NCBI GenBank assembly: GCA_027346765.1
Contig: DAIERN010000072.1
Location: 1-7,118 of the forward strand
DNA from: Chloroflexota bacterium
Lineage (GTDB): Bacteria > Chloroflexota > Limnocylindria > Limnocylindrales > CSP1-4
Direction: 5' to 3'
Length of the DNA stretch: 7,118 bases
Under the pieces are notes generated by a model. The model ran no database searches, was not told where the DNA came from, and saw only the letters and a list, made by a program, of their open reading frames with translations. Of this stretch, positions 6,499 to 7,118 are shown piece by piece (the first letter of the stretch is position 1; every line of letters starts with the position of its first letter). A program made the position numbers and the translations under genes.

Positions 6499-6977
6499 CA
6501 CTGCCCCACCATGGGCAGTGCCTCTTCGACGATCTGGCGCTCCGTCTGGAAGCTCATCAGCCGGCGCGCCTCATCGATGGGCATCCAGCGCACCTCGTCG
6601 AATTCGTGGTCGTGGCCATCAAGGCTGCCACCGACCGGCTCCATCAGGAAGTAGTGCACGGTCTTGTGGATGCGCTGGCCGTCCTGGGTGAAGAAGTACT
6701 CGATCGCGCCCACCGGAGCGACGATGCGCACATCAAGGCCCGTCTCCTCAGCAACCTCGCGCAGCGCGGTTTCATCCGTGCTCTCACCGTTGTTCGGGGT
6801 GCCCTTGGGCAGCGCCCAGGTGGTCGAGCTGCGGCTGTTCGAGCGCTTGCGCTTGCCCAGGCAGATCTCGATGGTGCCCTCGTTGTCGCGCAAGAGAATC
6901 CCGCCGCACGAGGTCGCGCGGACGGTTCGCCCGCCGCGTGCTTCTTGGCGCGGTGACGGCTCTTTCAGCCGCGCCAC
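6498..6977 (-). CDS. Nudix hydrolase, start uncertain
   Basis: Nudix enzymes cleave nucleoside diphosphates linked to another group, using metal ions held by the Nudix box. The box GX5EX7REUXEEXGU is complete: it begins GTPNNGESTDETALREVAEE and ends TGL (residues 59-81 counted from GTG 6977). WALPKG just before the box resembles the WdlPKG of Ap4A/MutT-like members, but substrate cannot be told. The conserved core begins at TSCGGILLRD (22-31), and the C-terminal part (KTVHYFLMEPVGG, FDEVRWMPIDEARRLM) is complete. From GTG 6977 the product has 159 residues, normal for the family. ATG 7022 or TTG 7079 would give longer forms, but that extra stretch is antisense to a good Cache-domain match and looks unnatural as protein. 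None of the three has a clear Shine-Dalgarno sequence. Its TGA overlaps the gcvT ATG, so it is probably the leading gene of the gcv transcript. The true 5' end may be altered by a junction near 6978-7003. Confidence 0.85.
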   Translation of the reverse strand: MARLKEPSPRQEARGGRTVRATSCGGILLRDNEGTIEICLGKRKRSNSRSSTTWALPKGTPNNGESTDETALREVAEETGLDVRIVAPVGAIEYFFTQDGQRIHKTVHYFLMEPVGGSLDGHDHEFDEVRWMPIDEARRLMSFQTERQIVEEALPMVGQ

Positions 6978-7002
6978 GGCGCGGCGCTGCGCGGCCGCGG
7001 CC

Positions 7003-7118
7003 GGCGCGAACCGCTGGGGCATGAAGGACCCGGACGGCAAGCTCTTCATCCAGGAGATCATCCAGGTGGCCCAGCGCAAGGGAGGCGGCTGGGTGGACTA
7101 CAAGTTCCCCAATCCCGC
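7003..7118 (+). CDS. Partial single-Cache (sCache_2-like) sensory domain fragment, cut at both ends
   Basis: The plus strand frame starting at 7003 reads GANRWGMKDPDGKLFIQEII and then QVAQRKGGGWVDYKFPNP to the window edge. This matches the central part of single-Cache domains (NlxdlkDpdGKxFixE..., KGxGWVDYkwPNP), found as periplasmic ligand sensors in chemotaxis receptors, sensor kinases and small stand-alone secreted proteins. Upstream of about 7000 the same frame stays open (no stop back to 6654) but its translation is Arg/Ala-rich, antisense to the Nudix gene, with no signal peptide or the usual HpxNPxLxG segment. An ATG at 7021 exists, but starting there would remove half of the domain. 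The gene is therefore truncated at the left by rearrangement or a chimeric join, and at the right by the window. The family resemblance is recognised from memory; the parent protein cannot be named. Confidence 0.6.

Noticed and set aside
59..6654. Very long plus-strand open frames (59-1588, 1987-3963, 3552-5039, 5608-6654)
   Set aside because: Each is in exact codon register with a well-supported minus-strand gene. In GC-rich genes this antisense frame rarely meets stops. The translations are Arg/Val/Ala-rich with no recognisable domain.
6978..7079. N-terminal extension of the Nudix protein to ATG 7022 or TTG 7079
   Set aside because: The extension is the antisense of the Cache-domain match, has no Shine-Dalgarno support and resembles no Nudix N-terminus. 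The shorter GTG start at 6977 already gives a normal family length.
1..7118. tRNA or rRNA genes, CRISPR arrays, insertion sequences
   Set aside because: I saw no regularly spaced repeats, transposase motifs, terminal inverted repeats or recognisable RNA gene sequence. Almost all of the window is occupied by the protein genes described.

Overview
This GC-rich bacterial window holds a glycine cleavage operon on the minus strand, a peptide-type ABC transporter lipoprotein gene downstream of it, and a foreign-looking gene fragment at the right edge. The organism is probably a high-GC bacterium outside the Proteobacteria. The P-protein is split into GcvPA and GcvPB (as in Firmicutes, Chloroflexota, Thermus, Thermotogae and archaea), and the lipoprotein has a long Thr/Pro/Gly-rich linker after its lipobox. 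Together with high GC these favour Chloroflexota, but this is an inference from gene style, not a phylogeny.

Layout, right to left (the direction of transcription): at 7003-7118 a plus-strand fragment reads as the middle of a single-Cache (sCache_2-like) sensory domain and runs off the window. Next, on the minus strand, comes a Nudix hydrolase whose start is uncertain. Its TGA stop overlaps the ATG of gcvT (T-protein), followed by gcvH (lipoyl carrier, 5-base gap), gcvPA (20-base gap) and gcvPB (4-base GTGA overlap). The five genes look like one transcript. No promoter for it is visible, so it presumably lies beyond the right side or is lost there. After gcvPB a 191-base spacer (1895-2085) carries a consensus TTGACA/TATAAT promoter, a palindrome in the predicted leader and a strong ribosome binding site. 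The last gene encodes a family 5 solute-binding lipoprotein whose 3' end lies beyond the left edge.

How the genes work together: GcvPA/GcvPB decarboxylate glycine and load the aminomethyl group onto the lipoyl-lysine of GcvH. GcvT then releases ammonia and passes the one-carbon unit to tetrahydrofolate. The fourth component, dihydrolipoyl dehydrogenase, and the lipoylation enzymes are not in this window. The binding protein is a separate uptake function with its own promoter; its permease and ATPase partners may lie further left.

No clearly new biological system is visible. The points most worth checking are the Cache/Nudix junction at the right edge (possible chimeric join), the translational coupling of a Nudix gene to gcvT, the palindrome in the leader of the binding-protein gene, and the unusual number of cysteines in the binding protein. 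The very long plus-strand open frames are codon-register shadows of the minus-strand genes.
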